Shown one piece after another: positions 35,470 to 48,361 of a stretch of 64,000 nucleotides of DNA. The DNA is taken from the NCBI GenBank assembly GCA_022410635.1, contig JAJVDF010000348.1, positions 246,777 to 310,776 of the forward strand, given 5' to 3'. A model generated the notes under the pieces. That model was not told the origin of the DNA. It did not search any database and worked only from the letters and a program-made list of their open reading frames with translations. Positions within the stretch are counted from its first letter, which is position 1; every line of letters begins with the position of its first letter. The position numbers and the translations under genes were made by a program. The DNA comes from Tretioscincus oriximinensis (taxonomy: Eukaryota; Chordata; Lepidosauria; Squamata; Gymnophthalmidae).

Positions 35470-36065
35470 AGTGTACTAGCCCGACAGTGGTGGCAGAAAT
35501 AATGTTGGGCCTTTGGCTTCCCTTCCATAGCCCCCTGACCAGACTTGCAGCAGCTTGCTAAGCCACCACCGGGCCCTTTCCCCAGGCCAAATGCTTCTGC
35601 CTTCAGAGTGATGTTGTCCTCCTGAATGCTGCCATGTTTGTTGTAGGCAGAACTTCCGGATGAAAGCTTTGCCCACAACAAACATGGCATCACCGATAGT
35701 GCACACCAGAGACATCAGCTGGGCAAACCTTCTACACATCCTCACCGAGTAAAAGATAAGACACGAGGAGGAAAGGCAACCAACTTGAGTGGCCTTGAGA
35801 AAAGGCAGCCATGACTGCTGCTGCAACAGTGATAAAAATGCAGTCGAGGGGAGGGGGGGCTTTTGCCAAGTGCCTTTAGTTGCCTCCGCCTCCAACATTG
35901 CCACTCACCAGCACTGGCATGGCTTTTACCTGCCAGGAACCTATCAAACTCCAGTGGCAACTTGGTATAATTTCGGGGGAGTCACATGGCATCATTTTTG
36001 TAACCACTCTAGAGCCCTTTGCGGTGCCCCTTTTGCCTAGAGCTGATCTGGGGTTGACATTGGCA
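35470..36065. repeat. GC-rich unassigned block, probably mobile-element derived
   Basis: Markedly more GC-rich than its surroundings. Contains a hairpin GCCATGTTTGTTGT / ACAACAAACATGGC (about 35631-35690). Overlapping open frames exist on both strands (for example 35476-35904 on -), but none resembles a known protein. It abuts a CR1-like 3' end. Confidence 0.4.
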
Positions 36066-36819
36066 ACTTGTTGCACTGAGCTGGAATGTATGNAAAGTGA
36101 CGTCAAACAGTTCAGGCTCAGTTTGCAAATTATATTATAGGATGGTTTACAAAAGTAAATTGAAGTCTGCCAATTATATTCTTTTGGATGACTCACAGCA
36201 CATACATACTGTCTGCTCTCCATGATAATTTTAGAAAAAGATCAGGAATATTTCCTCTTTGAAGAGTGTCCACTAGGGGGAAGTAACAGCAAATATACAA
36301 ACATGTTCAGCAGAATAATGTGTTTANCCAAGTAAATTTGTGGGGGAATTCCTGGCTGCAGTGCTAGTGTCATTAAAAGAAGGGAAAGCACAAAAACACA
36401 GCCTAAGTTAATGATGGTAGATGCTATTTCAACCATATGAATTTGGAGTTGAATTAGAGATGATCCTGTGCATTTTTATTTTGGAATGCTCAGAACTCCT
36501 TTTAGCTTGCTAATTCCAGCTTGAAATCTGCTCAAAGGCACGAATACAGCACACATGAAGAGTCTGGAAGGAACTAGCACTGGGACAAAGTATTTGCAAA
36601 TTTGTCTTAAACTTACGTTTTCACACGTTGAGACTGGGAACCATTCCAAGTAAGGAGTAACGGCATTTTCACTGCTAATTATTTCCCTACTCCTCAGTCA
36701 CTCTAAAAGTATGCTTATGCCTACGGTAAACTTTAACTTTGTGTGATAAATTTAAAAGTTTGTTACACAAGGGTTAAGGAAAATTTCCTGGTAAGTGTGA
36801 ATGTTATATACTAGCAGTG

Positions 36820-37055
36820 TTTGGAGTTTCCCAGAAGCAAAATATCTGGTGGCCCCCTGAAAATCTGAAGCACCATTTTTATGATTCCACACACAATTTT
36901 ATGATGTCACTTCCTGGACAGGGCAGGAAGTGATGTCAAGAGTGACATCACTTTCTGGGCAGGACAGGAAGTGAGGTGCCATGTTCCAGAAGCAAAAACA
37001 GAAGTGACATCAAAATGACATCAAAATGATGTCACTTCCGGTGAAATGGCTGTTC
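36820..37055. repeat. Repeat family rich in TGACATCACTTCCTG
   Basis: Several copies and inverted copies of 'GGAAGTGATGTCA' and 'TGACATCACTTTCTG'. The same block in the opposite orientation lies at 63480-63650, and related text is inside the hAT-like element at 43920-44446. Confidence 0.65.
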
Positions 37056-37059
37056 CCAG

Positions 37060-37215
37060 ATGGGCATTTTTTTTTCGTATTTATTTATTTATTTATACTT
37101 ATACCCCGCCCTATACCCGAAGGTCTCAGGGCGGCGTATATCTCAGAGACTGTATGAGATTCTTGTACAGTCTCCCAAGACTCTTGTACAGTCTCCCAAG
37201 ACTATGTAACAGGCC
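37060..37215 (-). repeat. L2-type LINE 3' tail with short tandem duplication
   Basis: TTTA-repeat tail, 'TACCCCGCCCTATACCCGAA' and 'GGTCTCAGGGCGGCGTATA', then two adjacent copies of a 21-bp unit starting TCTTGTACAGTCTCCC. Confidence 0.75.
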
Positions 37216-37249
37216 TTTGAGTTACATGACATGTTTCATCCAATTACAA

Positions 37250-39690
37250 TAAGGGTGAAATAGCCACAATATCTGTAGCACATACCCGCTGCTGCTTAGG
37301 AAGGGAGGGGAGTAAGGCTGTTTCCTAGTAAGTCCCTGCTCTGAGATTCACCGCCTGCTGATTTATCAGTTCCTACTAGAGTTGGGATTATAACAGGAAC
37401 ATTGCCTTACAGCTTGCTAGCTATTCACAGCAGGATACTGAACAAATGAAGCAGCTCAAATGGGATTGTTCATCAGGGACTGCTTCAAACAGGTAAGTGT
37501 AAATCCACTCTTGGGATTAGAAATGTTCCATGTAGAGTGATTTAACACTGGTGTTAAAAGGGGATATTATTATTATTATTGCATCATTCACCATTTTGTA
37601 AGCTGTGCCCTGGTCTCTACTACTATGCAGCCATAAAGTCAAATCTTTCAATATTTGGATGTGGAAAAATGATTTGACTGATATCCATTAGTGGGATCCT
37701 AATGCCTGATCTTATGTTTGTCACCATAACCCTTCTTCCATAAAATATGATTTAAGAGATTTTTACATTCATTGCTGCTAAGTAATGACCCCATGAATCA
37801 TAGCACACCAAACCCTTCTGCTTTCTACTACTTCACATTGTTTGCTCTGGTTCATATTTTGTTGATTCAGTGGTGTAATTTATCCCTTTGCTGGTTCCTT
37901 CTTTGCCTTCCAATCTTTCAGTATCATGGTCCAGTGAGTTCTGACTTATTATTATTTGACCAGATTGTGCCATACTTTTTTTTAACTTGAGACATACATT
38001 AAAGGGAAAAAAAATTTCTGAAAAAGATTTGTGCTTTTTGCTGCCAGAGAACAATGATTTGAGTTCCCTTTCTAGGCCCTTTCACTATCTGGAGAAAGAT
38101 TTCATAATTCACATGGTCACATCAAAGACCACAAAACTACAACCAAAGTTGATTTTTATGACACTTGTTTCTGATCTAAGGACATTGTTACTGTTTTATT
38201 CATGGGTTCTGTTTGAACTCTGCTGTGTTTGTGCTTCATGTCCAGACTGCTAAACACAGTTCAGAAATTGTTCATGTGTTATAATTAATTAGAATATGCC
38301 TGGGGAATGCTGCAGTTTAGACTACTATGCAAGATCCTGTGCAGATATAATCTCTGTAATACAATCACATTAGCAATCACAATATTTCTAAATAGCTATC
38401 TTTAACAACAATGTATTAAGCTGCAGTAATTAAGAACAGAGAGATAGTTGCAACCTGGGGATATTTGGAGTTAAGGAAAGGCAGTAAGCACAACCTTACT
38501 ATGTTCTTTCCAGCAGGCCATTTTGCTTTACCATATTAGCTGTTGGAATTCTACTGTATGTCAAACTCCAGTACAATGAAAACAATCCTTAAGGATTAGA
38601 AAGGAATTGAACCCCAGATCCTTTGAATCACCAGAAGCTCCTCAAAATCCAGTTAGTAACGAAAGGGATGTGTTCAAATTATATTCGATGAACACAACCA
38701 CCCAAAGAGATTGTGATTCATTTTGGCATACCAGCAAAGGTCAGGGAGACCAGAATTGCCATGAACCATAGAATGACAACCTACCACATGCTACTGCAAG
38801 ACCAACTGGGAAAGATCATCTATCTTGCTAAGAAGGCCACCAAGAGGACATGTTTGCTTTGTATTATATTTAACATACATTCAAAGCATTTTCATTTAGC
38901 CCTTCTTTTTTGTCAACTACAGAGGTGATTATATTTCTTTCATTCCATTGTCAAGTGAGATGAGTGAAGGCAATAAACTCAGTGTTCAAAGCAAATTAAG
39001 CTCAAACATGAATGACAGTTTATTTACACAAAGAGTGCCTTATGTCTAAGAGTTCTGTTTATATACATACAAACTGAGCATTGACCAATTGCAGCACACC
39101 TTGATCTGAATTCAACCTTGCAACACTGTTAGTCTCTTCCCACCTAAGTTATTGCTAGGGAAATAACTTGCTTAGTTTACATTTATATTGGACGTGCTTA
39201 ATCTGATTGAAACAATGTTAAATTTTAGGCTATGTCACTTATAGTTTAAACTGTTTTCAGTTATGTTATATTTAATTTTGAGGACTTTATGAGGAAGACT
39301 ATTATTTCCCAAAGCAATTAATAAAGTACTTGATTTTATTAAATATGAAAACGTGTTAAGGAGTCCATAGATCTTTTTATTCTCAAGTGTCTTCCAATAT
39401 TTGATATTTTCCTAAATATTCTTCAGAACATCCATAATATTATTTTGCTCAGTTAGGATGATAAACTCTTCACTGGTTTCACTTTCAAACTTGAAGAAAA
39501 GCACAGGATAAAAGTAGCATACCAAGAAAGCACTGGCTGCAATAATTTGAAAGAGAATACTAATAATCGGCTTGCTATATAGGACACTCCACTTGGGTTA
39601 TTTCTTAGAACAGAAATGCAAAATATGCCAACAAAGAAATTTAAAAGAATAGGCTTTTTGACACAGGTCACATTTTTTCTAGGTGATGCC
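37250..39690. other. Intergenic, nothing recognised
   Basis: About 2.4 kb of AT-rich sequence with only a short ATT run (about 37567-37580). No gene or clear repeat family is visible. Confidence 0.35.
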
Positions 39691-39694
39691 CTTT

Positions 39695-39920
39695 TTATTA
39701 TCATTTTATTTTATTATTTAAGAATTCAGATCCTGCCCTTTGCCAAACAGCTCCCTGGGTGGGTTGCAATATTAAAATAAATAAAAACACAGATTTTTAA
39801 AACATATTTTAAACACAGTCTTTTCACCCACTCAGCCCCCTGGCAGGACAAAGCCCCGGAGGGAGTTAAGTACCAGAAGTCTGGGTGAAGAGGTAACTTT
39901 ATCAAGGCACCTAAAACCAT
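39695..39920 (-). repeat. L2-type LINE 3' tail
   Basis: TTTTATTATTTAAGAATTCAG tail, 'CTGCCCTTTGCC', 'CCTGGGTGGGTTGCAATA' and 'CAAAGCCCCGGAGGGAG', antisense and diverged. Confidence 0.6.
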
Positions 39921-40022
39921 ATAATGAAAACTACTGGCAAACCTCCAGAAGTTTCAGAGTCTAACTGAAATGCTCTGTGACTATAGGCTGCATGAGTAAA
40001 GATGCTTTATCAGAGATATTAT

Positions 40023-40023
40023 T

Positions 40024-40055
<32 letters not shown>

Positions 40056-40066
40056 GGTGGTGGTGA
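40023..40066. repeat. ATG/GTG trinucleotide microsatellite
   Basis: ATG repeated six times followed by eight GGT/GTG units. Confidence 0.9.
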
Positions 40067-40254
40067 ACTGTAAATGTTAAATGTAAAATTACAAGTTAAA
40101 TTTAAAATGGCAACTATCTAATTGGTAAAACATTATAATTGCCTAAGATAATATTAATAGCACAATAAAACTAGTTAACTTTTTTAGCAGAAGAGAGATA
40201 CTGTGATTGTATTATTTATTCTGTAACATTGAGAACCTTTTCCATAGACTGTGA

Positions 40255-40425
40255 AACAGGGCATTGTGGGCAGGTATGCACAATGGAATCGAGAACAGAT
40301 GAAGATTTTGTCTTCTTCTGTTTCAGACTGCCGAGGTGGAGCTGCTGGGCCATTGTGTGAGACAGAATGCTGGACTAGATGGGCTCCAGCCCAATTCAGC
40401 AGGGCTCCTCTTATGTTCTTAAGTG
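40255..40425 (+). repeat. CR1-like LINE 3' end
   Basis: 'TTTCAGACTGCCGAGGTGGA', 'GTGTGAGACAGAATGCTGGA' and 'CAGCAGGGCTCCTCTTATGT'. Little diverged from the family pattern. Confidence 0.8.
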
Positions 40426-40772
40426 CTTNTGCAGATGTAGAGCTTATGCACATGTAGAACTTGACAGAGTTCATACATAGCTCCTTCTGATAACCAGGAC
40501 TATGATCACTTAGGGTTTTATACATTAACTTTGAACTTGTCTCAGCAGTGAATAGGCAACCAGTGCAGATCTTTCAAGTCTTGGCCAGAGATTCCTACAA
40601 GCAACTATTCTGTGCTAGTTCTGACCATTTCCAAGGGCAGCCCCACACAGTGTGTTTTAAAGTAATCTAATCTAGAGGTTCCTAAGGCATGGAATCATTG
40701 GAGATTAATTGCCCCCAAATCCAACTCATGCGACATAACCCCTCTGAGAACTGGACTTACACACACATAAAG

Positions 40773-40776
<4 letters not shown>

Positions 40777-40809
<33 letters not shown>
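40777..40809. repeat. (TG)n microsatellite
   Basis: Uninterrupted TG run of about 16 units. Confidence 0.95.
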
Positions 40810-40811
<2 letters not shown>

Positions 40812-41529
40812 AATAATTATTATTTTAAGTCCTAAATAATAAAAAACTTGTCCACGTCTAATTTATCACTGCCTCTAAATATTGCTCAAGCTTTTGGATT
40901 CCTCCTCTGATTCAGATAGGATGGTGTTAAAGAGCTGGGTGACATAACCATACCAAATAGTTATATTTTGGTCCTTAACACAATGTTTATAAATATAAAT
41001 GTTTATAAATGTAAATATAAATTTTGGCAATAATTTTTATACTGTTTTGAGACTTGTGATTTCTAATGTATTGATGTTCAGGTAAGGGTAGATGTGTTCT
41101 TGATTTTGTTAAACAAGGATTACTACATTTAAAAGTGCAAAACTAGGCTATGAAAGCAGGCAGGTAGGCAAGGGACAGACCCTGCTCTCAAGGGCCTATC
41201 TTCTTGGAACAACCCTGCCTGGAACACCACCACTGAGGCCATCCACTTCCTTANTACTCTTCCAGCTTCTGATAAGTGGGGGGTGGGGGGAGGGTAGAGT
41301 GGCTGGGAGAAGGGAACAGGGGCAGCAGTGGTGTTGATAGCTCAAGACAGCAGGAGGTTCTCAGTGTTTCTGGAATGGCTTGGCAGACCCCCAATTCTGG
41401 GATCTTCCTTGCCAAAACAGGAAGTGCAGTAACCATAGTCAAAGCCTGGCTATAACTGGCTCCTGTATTTTAGCTGATTTTTTCACCTAATTCACCCCCA
41501 TACCATATTTACATGTCCTTTCCTATAAA

Positions 41530-41645
41530 GTCTGTTCTTGACATTGGTCCCTTATCATGTGAAGAAGTAGACGTGTTTACAAAAGCTTATGCACCGATCT
41601 TTCTCCTGTTAGTCTACAAGTGCTACAAGCTCCCTTTCTAAAAAT
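41530..41645 (-). repeat. Single-arm copy of the GCATAAGCTTTCGT repeat family
   Basis: 'GAAGAAGTAGACGTGTTTAC', 'AAAAGCTTATGCACC' and 'TGTTAGTCTACAAGTGCTAC' match the right arm of 2802-3216. Confidence 0.7.
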
Positions 41646-41729
41646 GGCTTGTGAGCCAAATATTTGAAGGAATACCTCCTTCCATAAGTACCTGCTCACA
41701 CCCTACGATCTTCTGAAGGTGCTCTCCTG

Positions 41730-42020
41730 ACAGTCCCATCTTCTTTACTCATGAAGAGGATATGGACTCATGGGAGGCCTTCTCTGTGATAGCCCCCAAG
41801 TTCCGGAATTCTCATCTCTCTGAAGTGCACCAGGCACCTACACTGTACATGTTCAGATGTCTGGTGAAGATGCACCTGTTCAGACTCACCTTTGGCTGAG
41901 CCAAAAATTTCTTTTTCTTTGAAAATACGCTTCTATTTTAATCTGTTTTATTGTTTTTTTAATTGTGCTTTGCCTTGAGACCTGTGGGTATAGGCCAGAA
42001 TAAATTTATTGATTATAAAA
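41730..42020 (+). repeat. L2-type LINE 3' end
   Basis: 'GGAGGCCTTCTCTGTGATAG', 'AAGATGCACCTGTTCAGACT' and 'GCTTTGCCTTGAGACCTGTG', then AATAAATTTATT, sense. Confidence 0.7.
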
Positions 42021-42914
42021 TGNTTTTCTTCAAGCTTTAATCCAGCTTTTCAGGGGTGAAGATGGGTTAAAAATATATGTCAGACTAGCATCTAAGAGAC
42101 AAAAAAAATTCTTCTCTGACCACATCTAAGCTTTAATCCACCTTGAGTCTGCTTCCAGCATTCTTTCATTCACAAACCTCATCTTGCTTTTGTATTTTTC
42201 CATTCTGAAAGTAGACTGAAGCTGAATTAATACTTAGAGGTGGCCAGGANCTTTCTTTGCTTCCTAACAAGAAAACAGGTTATCTATTGAAAATTATTCC
42301 AAAATTGATTTTCTAAAGGGCAAAACAAGAACAAGAAAAGATGTAAATTAAAATTAAGCAATATTTTCTGTTTATCTTTCTAAGGTAAGTCTGAACCTTC
42401 CACACTCCATTGTCCAGCACAAGGTTTTTAGTGTTTAATTTATGAGTATCTGAACAGGCTGACAGGGAAACTATCCATTTTGTGTGTGAGAGTCTAGCCA
42501 GCACCCTTTTTGCTATATCCCCACCACCACCCTGATTCTGAGCAATGGAAAGCCCATAAATATTGTACTGTTTTGCTTATCTGTGGGAAAGAGGCTCTTT
42601 TTGAGATCCAAGAATGCATGGGTGTATTCCAATATCTGTGGCTGGCACAATTCCCAAGTACTTCCTGTGATTGAACTGAAAAGTGTCTTGAGTTTATTTC
42701 CTTCTCTTTTGGTTTAATTGGGATTAAGCAAATGATCAAGTTCAGATGCAAGTTGTTCTGCTGGAGCCCATTATAAATTTATAGCTCTCTGTCTTCTTTT
42801 GGAAANGCAGGAGGAAACAGTGGTCAGCTTTGTCTCTACCTAGATCAATGGACACTTAGTGATTCAAGCCTCTGTTATCTTGTGTTTGTAGTACACTCAT
42901 GTACTACACAAAAA

Positions 42915-43350
42915 TGCCTTTGAAAACAATACAGAACCTTAAATTGGTCCAAAATATAGCAGCCCATACCATTACTCTTACGCTGAAAATAGGACTCTCT
43001 TTTTCTGGTCACTGCATTACTTACTGAACTGTTTTTATGTCCACTTCAAAGTGTTTTGACATGTAAACCTTTAGAGAGTTCAGTTCCAGAACATGTCTGA
43101 GCACATTTTTTCTATCCAATTAAATCTTGTTCTATACATTTGACTCACCCTAGGTCTTGTATCTAAACAGACTAGGAAATAATGAGACTTTNAGATTGAA
43201 GGCTCCACTATCTGAAACTCTCTGAAACTGCCAACTGGACAGCTCCTTCATTGACATCTGTTTGAAACTCTTCAAAATCATTTTCAGTTGCATCTTTAGT
43301 GATGATTTCAAAGAAATAGTCATGTTTCTACAAAAGTTCATGCAGTCTAT
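42915..43350 (+). repeat. Old L2-type LINE fragment
   Basis: Broken frames keep the order 'LVQNIAAHTIT', 'LFKIIFSCIF' and surrounding spacing of the L2 ORF2 C-terminus. Very diverged. Confidence 0.5.
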
Positions 43351-43394
43351 CCTATTGCTTTAGTCTCTGATGTGCTGCAAGATCCCCATGTTAG

Positions 43395-43712
43395 ATGTGG
43401 AATTTACTTCCTGAAGAGGTAGTGGTAGCTAACAGCTTGGATAGTTTCAAGACAGGACTAGACAGGTTTATGGATACCAAGGGTATAAATGGATACTAGG
43501 ATGGATGTCTGGATGTTGCCTCCGGGATGGAGCAACAGGCAGGACTCCTGAGATCCNACTTGCAGGGAGTCATGAAAAGGTGCATATTTTGCTTCCTCTG
43601 TTCGGACTGCCCAGTTGCATCTGGTGGGCCTCTGTGTGACACAGAATGCTGGACTTGATGGGCTGTGGCCTGATCCAGTATGGCCCTTCTTATGTTCTTA
43701 TGTTCTTATGTA
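43395..43712 (+). repeat. CR1-like LINE 3' end (good copy)
   Basis: Complete 3' segment from 'TTCCTGAAGAGGTAGTGGTA' to three TTATGTTC units. It represents the uninterrupted form of the copy at 6826-7685 and so shows the pre-insertion site of the MITE there. Confidence 0.85.
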
Positions 43713-43919
43713 GATCTTTAGTGTTGTTTAATAATTAAGACTATTTTTAATTTTCTGTTTTATTATCTTTTCTTAATAGTAAAACAACATTGAGTCCTCT
43801 GAATGCCATCATTGCTACCTATTCACAAGCACAAGCATTGTTTTATTCCTTTCTATAAATTTGCCTCCATTTCTCAGGAAATCCTGCCATAAACTGGCTT
43901 GCCATTGTATACCTTATAT

Positions 43920-44446
43920 CAGTGTAGTCCAACCTTTACTTACCTGAGGGTAGATCAAATTTATTGTAGGAGTGTGAGGGCCAGAGTGACATCACTTTCA
44001 GGACAGGAAGTTACATCACTTCTGGGGGTGGGGCAGAAAGTGACACCACTTCCTGGGTGGGTCAGGACATGTTGTCACTCCAGATGCCATTCCNGGATGC
44101 AGATTCCAGAAGTAGCATCGTTTGAGTGCCAGACCCTCGAGTGTCTGCATCTTGGGCAAGCAGGCAGGAAGCAGGCAGGCAGCTGTGAGCATCAGTATCT
44201 CGGCCCAAGACACTGACCCTCACAGTGGCCTGGCTGCTTCCCCAGCCGCTTTTCCAAGGCACTAATATTCACAGCCACCTAGCTGTTTAGCTTGCAACAT
44301 CCCACAAAGGCAAGCGAGGTGTTCCGAGTGAATCAGCCAGGCAGTTGCGTTGCAACACCCCACTTCATGGGCCACACCCCTTGCGGGCCACAAAATTGAC
44401 TTGGCGGTCCGCATGCGGCCTGCAGCCCATGAGTTGTACCACGCTG
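43920..44446. mobile_element. Non-autonomous hAT-type element, 527 bp
   Basis: Perfect 8-bp target duplication CCTTATAT (43912-43919 and 44447-44454). Ends are CAGTGTAGTCCAAC and, inverted, CAGCGTGGTACAAC. Internal hallmarks include 'GCGGGCCACAAAATTGACTT' and 'GGTCCGCATGCGGCC'. No transposase frame. The 8-bp duplication and CAG start are hAT features. Confidence 0.85.
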
Positions 44447-44454
44447 CCTTATAT

Positions 44455-45605
44455 CATTGGCTACTGGCGCCCTTTGTTGTTGGCTGGAAAGATTCAAGGA
44501 AAAAGACCCATTATTAAATTCAGGAACTTTAAATTCCAGTGGTCTCGGAAGCTCTCAAAGATGATGTCCATATGATGCCATCAGACAGCGGTATTGAAGT
44601 AATGGCCAAAAAAGTTTAATGACAGACCTTTCTAATGCTATCACTGTTGGATGTCCACAATAATATAAGGAAAATCCCCACAATCACTCTTTAACTGTAT
44701 GAAAAAAACACATATGGATACAAAGACTTTCTCTAAATCTCTGAATTTACCAAAAATTTGTTTCAGTTTAAAGTAGGAAGTACAAGTTACTTTATTGGTT
44801 CCCTTTAAATATTTTTAAATGCTGCCTTTNAATAATGTCTGGAACAGCCCCAGTTTAAACAGACAGGTAAAGAAATCAAACAAACCCTTTCTACTCATTT
44901 GCACTCGCTGGTGGAAGAACAGAAGCCTTTTTGTTTATAGAATTTTTCAAGGGCAATTTCTAGCAAATGACACATATATTGTACTCAGTATACCAAACCA
45001 TGTGTACATTAAAAAGAGTCCTGCTGCTTCTGTCTGGGTTGAAATCCAAATATAAAGAGGTACCATATGAAAAGTATCCTGTGTCTTATCCTGTCTACCC
45101 CTCTCATTCAGAAATTCTTTGCATACTGACCTCCTGACACAGTTCATTTTTGTGGAGAAAATTTCTCAAATTGGACTGTCCCCCGACCTTCCCTCCCCGC
45201 TCTTTCTAAAGCTTCGTGGGTTTCCTCCTATTCTCAGCTGTCTAATAGAAAATATATTTTACAGATTTTTACTTTTAGAGTGTGGTCTCCGCCATCTGAA
45301 AAGTGTCCTCATTAATCTTGAATCAAAATCCCATTTTAGGACAAAACCTTTGTCCAATGTGTTGCCATATTTGGCTTTTTCTTCACAGACACACACATTT
45401 TCTTCCTAATGAAGCAAACCATTACATCACTAACAAAGCAGTTGATTAAAAAATTCCTTCTGGACCCAAGCTAGTCATTAAATCAACAGCTTAAAATATT
45501 GCTGTGAAAGCTGCACATTATAAAACTGATACCAAGTGTCACTTCAACACCAAAAAATAAGAACTTAACTGATGGAAATAAAACTAATGACATAGTATTT
45601 TTTTA
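44455..45605. other. Intergenic, nothing recognised
   Basis: AT-rich; open frames are short and do not resemble known proteins. No clear repeat. Confidence 0.35.
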
Positions 45606-45611
45606 ACTTTG

Positions 45612-45830
45612 AGAATATAGGAAGAGTTGTACTGAACTGGGCCCTAGCCCATCTACTCCAGGATTTTATTTCACACAGTGGCTCACTAGTTGCACCTGGG
45701 CATTCTCAAGCAGGAGGCAAAACCTTCATTCAATCTCAACTCCTAAAAACGTAACATTTCAAAAAAACTGTCTGTAGCTCCAATCTGGAGTCGGTATCAA
45801 GACACCCACCCTGGTAATTATTAGTGCACT
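45612..45830 (-). repeat. CR1-like LINE 3' end, antisense
   Basis: 'AGGAAGAGTTGTACTGAACT', 'TTTCACACAGTGGCTCA' and 'TTGCACCTGGGCATTCT'. Diverged. Confidence 0.65.
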
Positions 45831-46979
45831 TTGCAAAGAGCTCTGAGTTGTACAAAATATATTTTTTTCCAAAAGGGTCTTGTTCTAGGTTATGAATAAC
45901 TGAGGACCTGCTTTATTGGGCAGTCCCAGCTTCAGTTGGAAGAAGAAATTTTAAATCTCAAAAAGGAGCCATTTCCTTCTGCTGAGCAAACAGCTGAGGA
46001 GTGATATAGTTGACATTTAAAAAATAATTTGCTATAATTGAATTGTATTAATTCCAATTAGTGCTTTATATTTTACCTAACCTGAGATAATAGAGTATAA
46101 CAAAGGGTGGCCCATTGATTATTTTTTAAGTAGAAAGAACATATGTGGATTGCAGTCTTACTTACCTGGAAGCAAGAACAATTTCCCATCCTTTTCGGAC
46201 ACTGGTATGTTCGAATAGAGGTTTGTGGCAGTCAATCCACGGCTGCATCTAGACAGGGTCAATAATCCACTTAAAAGTTGGATTTATGTTGCATTTGCTT
46301 CATCAGGCTGTTATATAAACTGGCAGATTGCAGATTTTAAAGCTGATTCTCTGAATTATTGGTTTTCCAGGAAAATTCACTGTCAAATCAATATATAGAA
46401 TCATTGCAAAGCTTTGTTGTATGGATAGTTTTGGTGAGAAGATGAGTGTGAAAGGCAAAGGAATTTGATGTAGAGAGCAAATTATCCAATAGCATTTGAG
46501 AGGCAGACCATTGGACTTCCTCATTACAAACAGCAAACAAAATGCCTGATAGGAGAATATGTCATGTGACATAAAATCTCACATGTCAGGAGGTGACAGA
46601 ATGAAAAACTCATAATGTATGCAAAGATATGAATATTGAATCCTTTATTGGGAAATTCCAGAATAAAATGCTGTGTGGATACAGTGCATTTCTGTATGCT
46701 AGTGACCTGGGCTTTCCACAGTCTACAGGAGCATGCAAATGTGTGAGATTCTCATTCCAAGATATAAACTAAAATAAGTTCTATACAGAAAGAGGATCTG
46801 CTGCGTCTTCATAAGTAGTCCAAATTATTCCTGATCTGCTAACATTTGGAATCTCATATCTCATAGACCTTATTATTGATATGCCAGCAATGCTTGTTCT
46901 CTCTACTGAGTGAGAAGAAACCTAAATAGACTTGCACCAATTGTGAGCAAAAGATTTCAAAATACCGTAATCTAGAATT

Positions 46980-47250
46980 TTCAACATTCTTCCTCACATA
47001 ATAGTTCACCAGTTGTTCCTGGCATCTTAAGTAAAAGAAAAATGCAAAACCTTCATTTGTTCTCAACTGCTTACAAATGACATTTAGACAAATTCTACCT
47101 GTCTTTCCAACCTGAAGACAATATATTGGAATACATTGTATTAACCATTATTATTCCTGTTTTCCATGACGTTGCTCAACTCTTTCCTAAAGCTATCTAT
47201 GATGGTTTCTATCTGGATGGAGCTATCTAGAAATTTAGCCCTTGGACTAC
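46980..47250 (-). repeat. Degenerate CR1-like LINE 3' end, antisense
   Basis: 'TCACCAGTTGTTCCTGGCAT', 'AAAACCTTCATTTGTTCTCA' and 'CAACTCTTTCCTAAAGCTAT' follow the antisense order of other copies. Confidence 0.5.
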
Positions 47251-47544
47251 GGTGAACACTCAATTGAACCTTGACTGTCCCTCCTAGCTTTTTTGGGAAT
47301 GGGGTGGGATATCATTGAATTACAGGATGAAATATATCATTGTGCAGTCCAGTGTGCTTGTGAACCAACTGGAATTCTCTCTAGGCCCTACCAAGTATTT
47401 AAATCCCAGGATGGTCTTCTCTGTTTCCAAGAAGGTGGAAGGGCTCATATGAATAATGCTAATCTTGCTCCTAAAGCCAAACAAATTTTATCTCCAACCA
47501 AGAGGAATATGGCTATTATTATGGATTGCATACTCCAGGCCTCT

Positions 47545-47915
47545 TCAGCCTCAAAAGACGGTGTTTACTGGGTGACCTAATTGAAGTTTATAAAACCATG
47601 CATGACATAGATAAGGTGGATAGAGAAAAGATACTTTATCACACAACATTAGGACCACATGAAGATGATGGGCAGAAAGGTTAGGACAGACAAGGGAAAA
47701 TATTTTTTCTCCCAGAGGGTCATTGTTCTATGGAATTCACTTCCAGACAGTATTCCTGAAATAACATTGGCAGAGTGTCAAGAAAAAATGGGGGGTTTTG
47801 CTTTCTTTTTGTCTGGGACTGCCCTAGGGAAATTGGTGGACCACTGTATGAGACAGAATGCATGACGAGATGAGCTATGNCCAATGCAACATGGCTTCTC
47901 TTATGTTTTTATACA
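47545..47915 (+). repeat. CR1-like LINE 3' portion with end of ORF2
   Basis: Frame fragments 'LQASSASKDGVYWVT', 'VIVLWNSLPDSIPEIT' and 'LVDHCMRQNA', followed by 'CTTCTCTTATGTTTTTA', follow the ORF2 end and 3' UTR of CR1-like LINEs. Confidence 0.75.
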
Positions 47916-48361
47916 CCTAAAATCAGTTGTCACAAATGCACTTTTATAAGTCCAATGTCATTGTCATCTATGCTCGTTTCCTGCTCCACCACTATGTTGC
48001 TAAGAAGCTAATTATTCTCAGAATTTAAGAAGTCAGACTATAGTGTTAGTAAATGTTTATCAGCCAATAATGTCAGTGGGTTTTAAAAATGGGGTGTTTT
48101 TATGCTGCTTTGTTTAATATGTTCTTGGCAGGAAGTGTTGCTCTTCTTTTTCTTTGCATTGTTTCTGAATAGTGAAGTATTTCTTTCTGAACAAAACTAG
48201 AAAATATTTACTAGTGCATTAAGGCTCTTTATGCACATACTTACTAATCCAGGAGCTCACTAGTACTTGCTGCCTGCATGGAACTAGTGCTAACACAGTT
48301 CGGGTTGCGTGTAAAGACCTTCTACAATCAGGTCAGTCAAAGACCCAATAAATTCCATCTA

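Noticed and set aside
35476..35904. 142-codon minus-strand frame and overlapping plus-strand frames
   Set aside because: Several frames are open in both directions because the block is GC-rich; no homology recognised, so not called as a gene.
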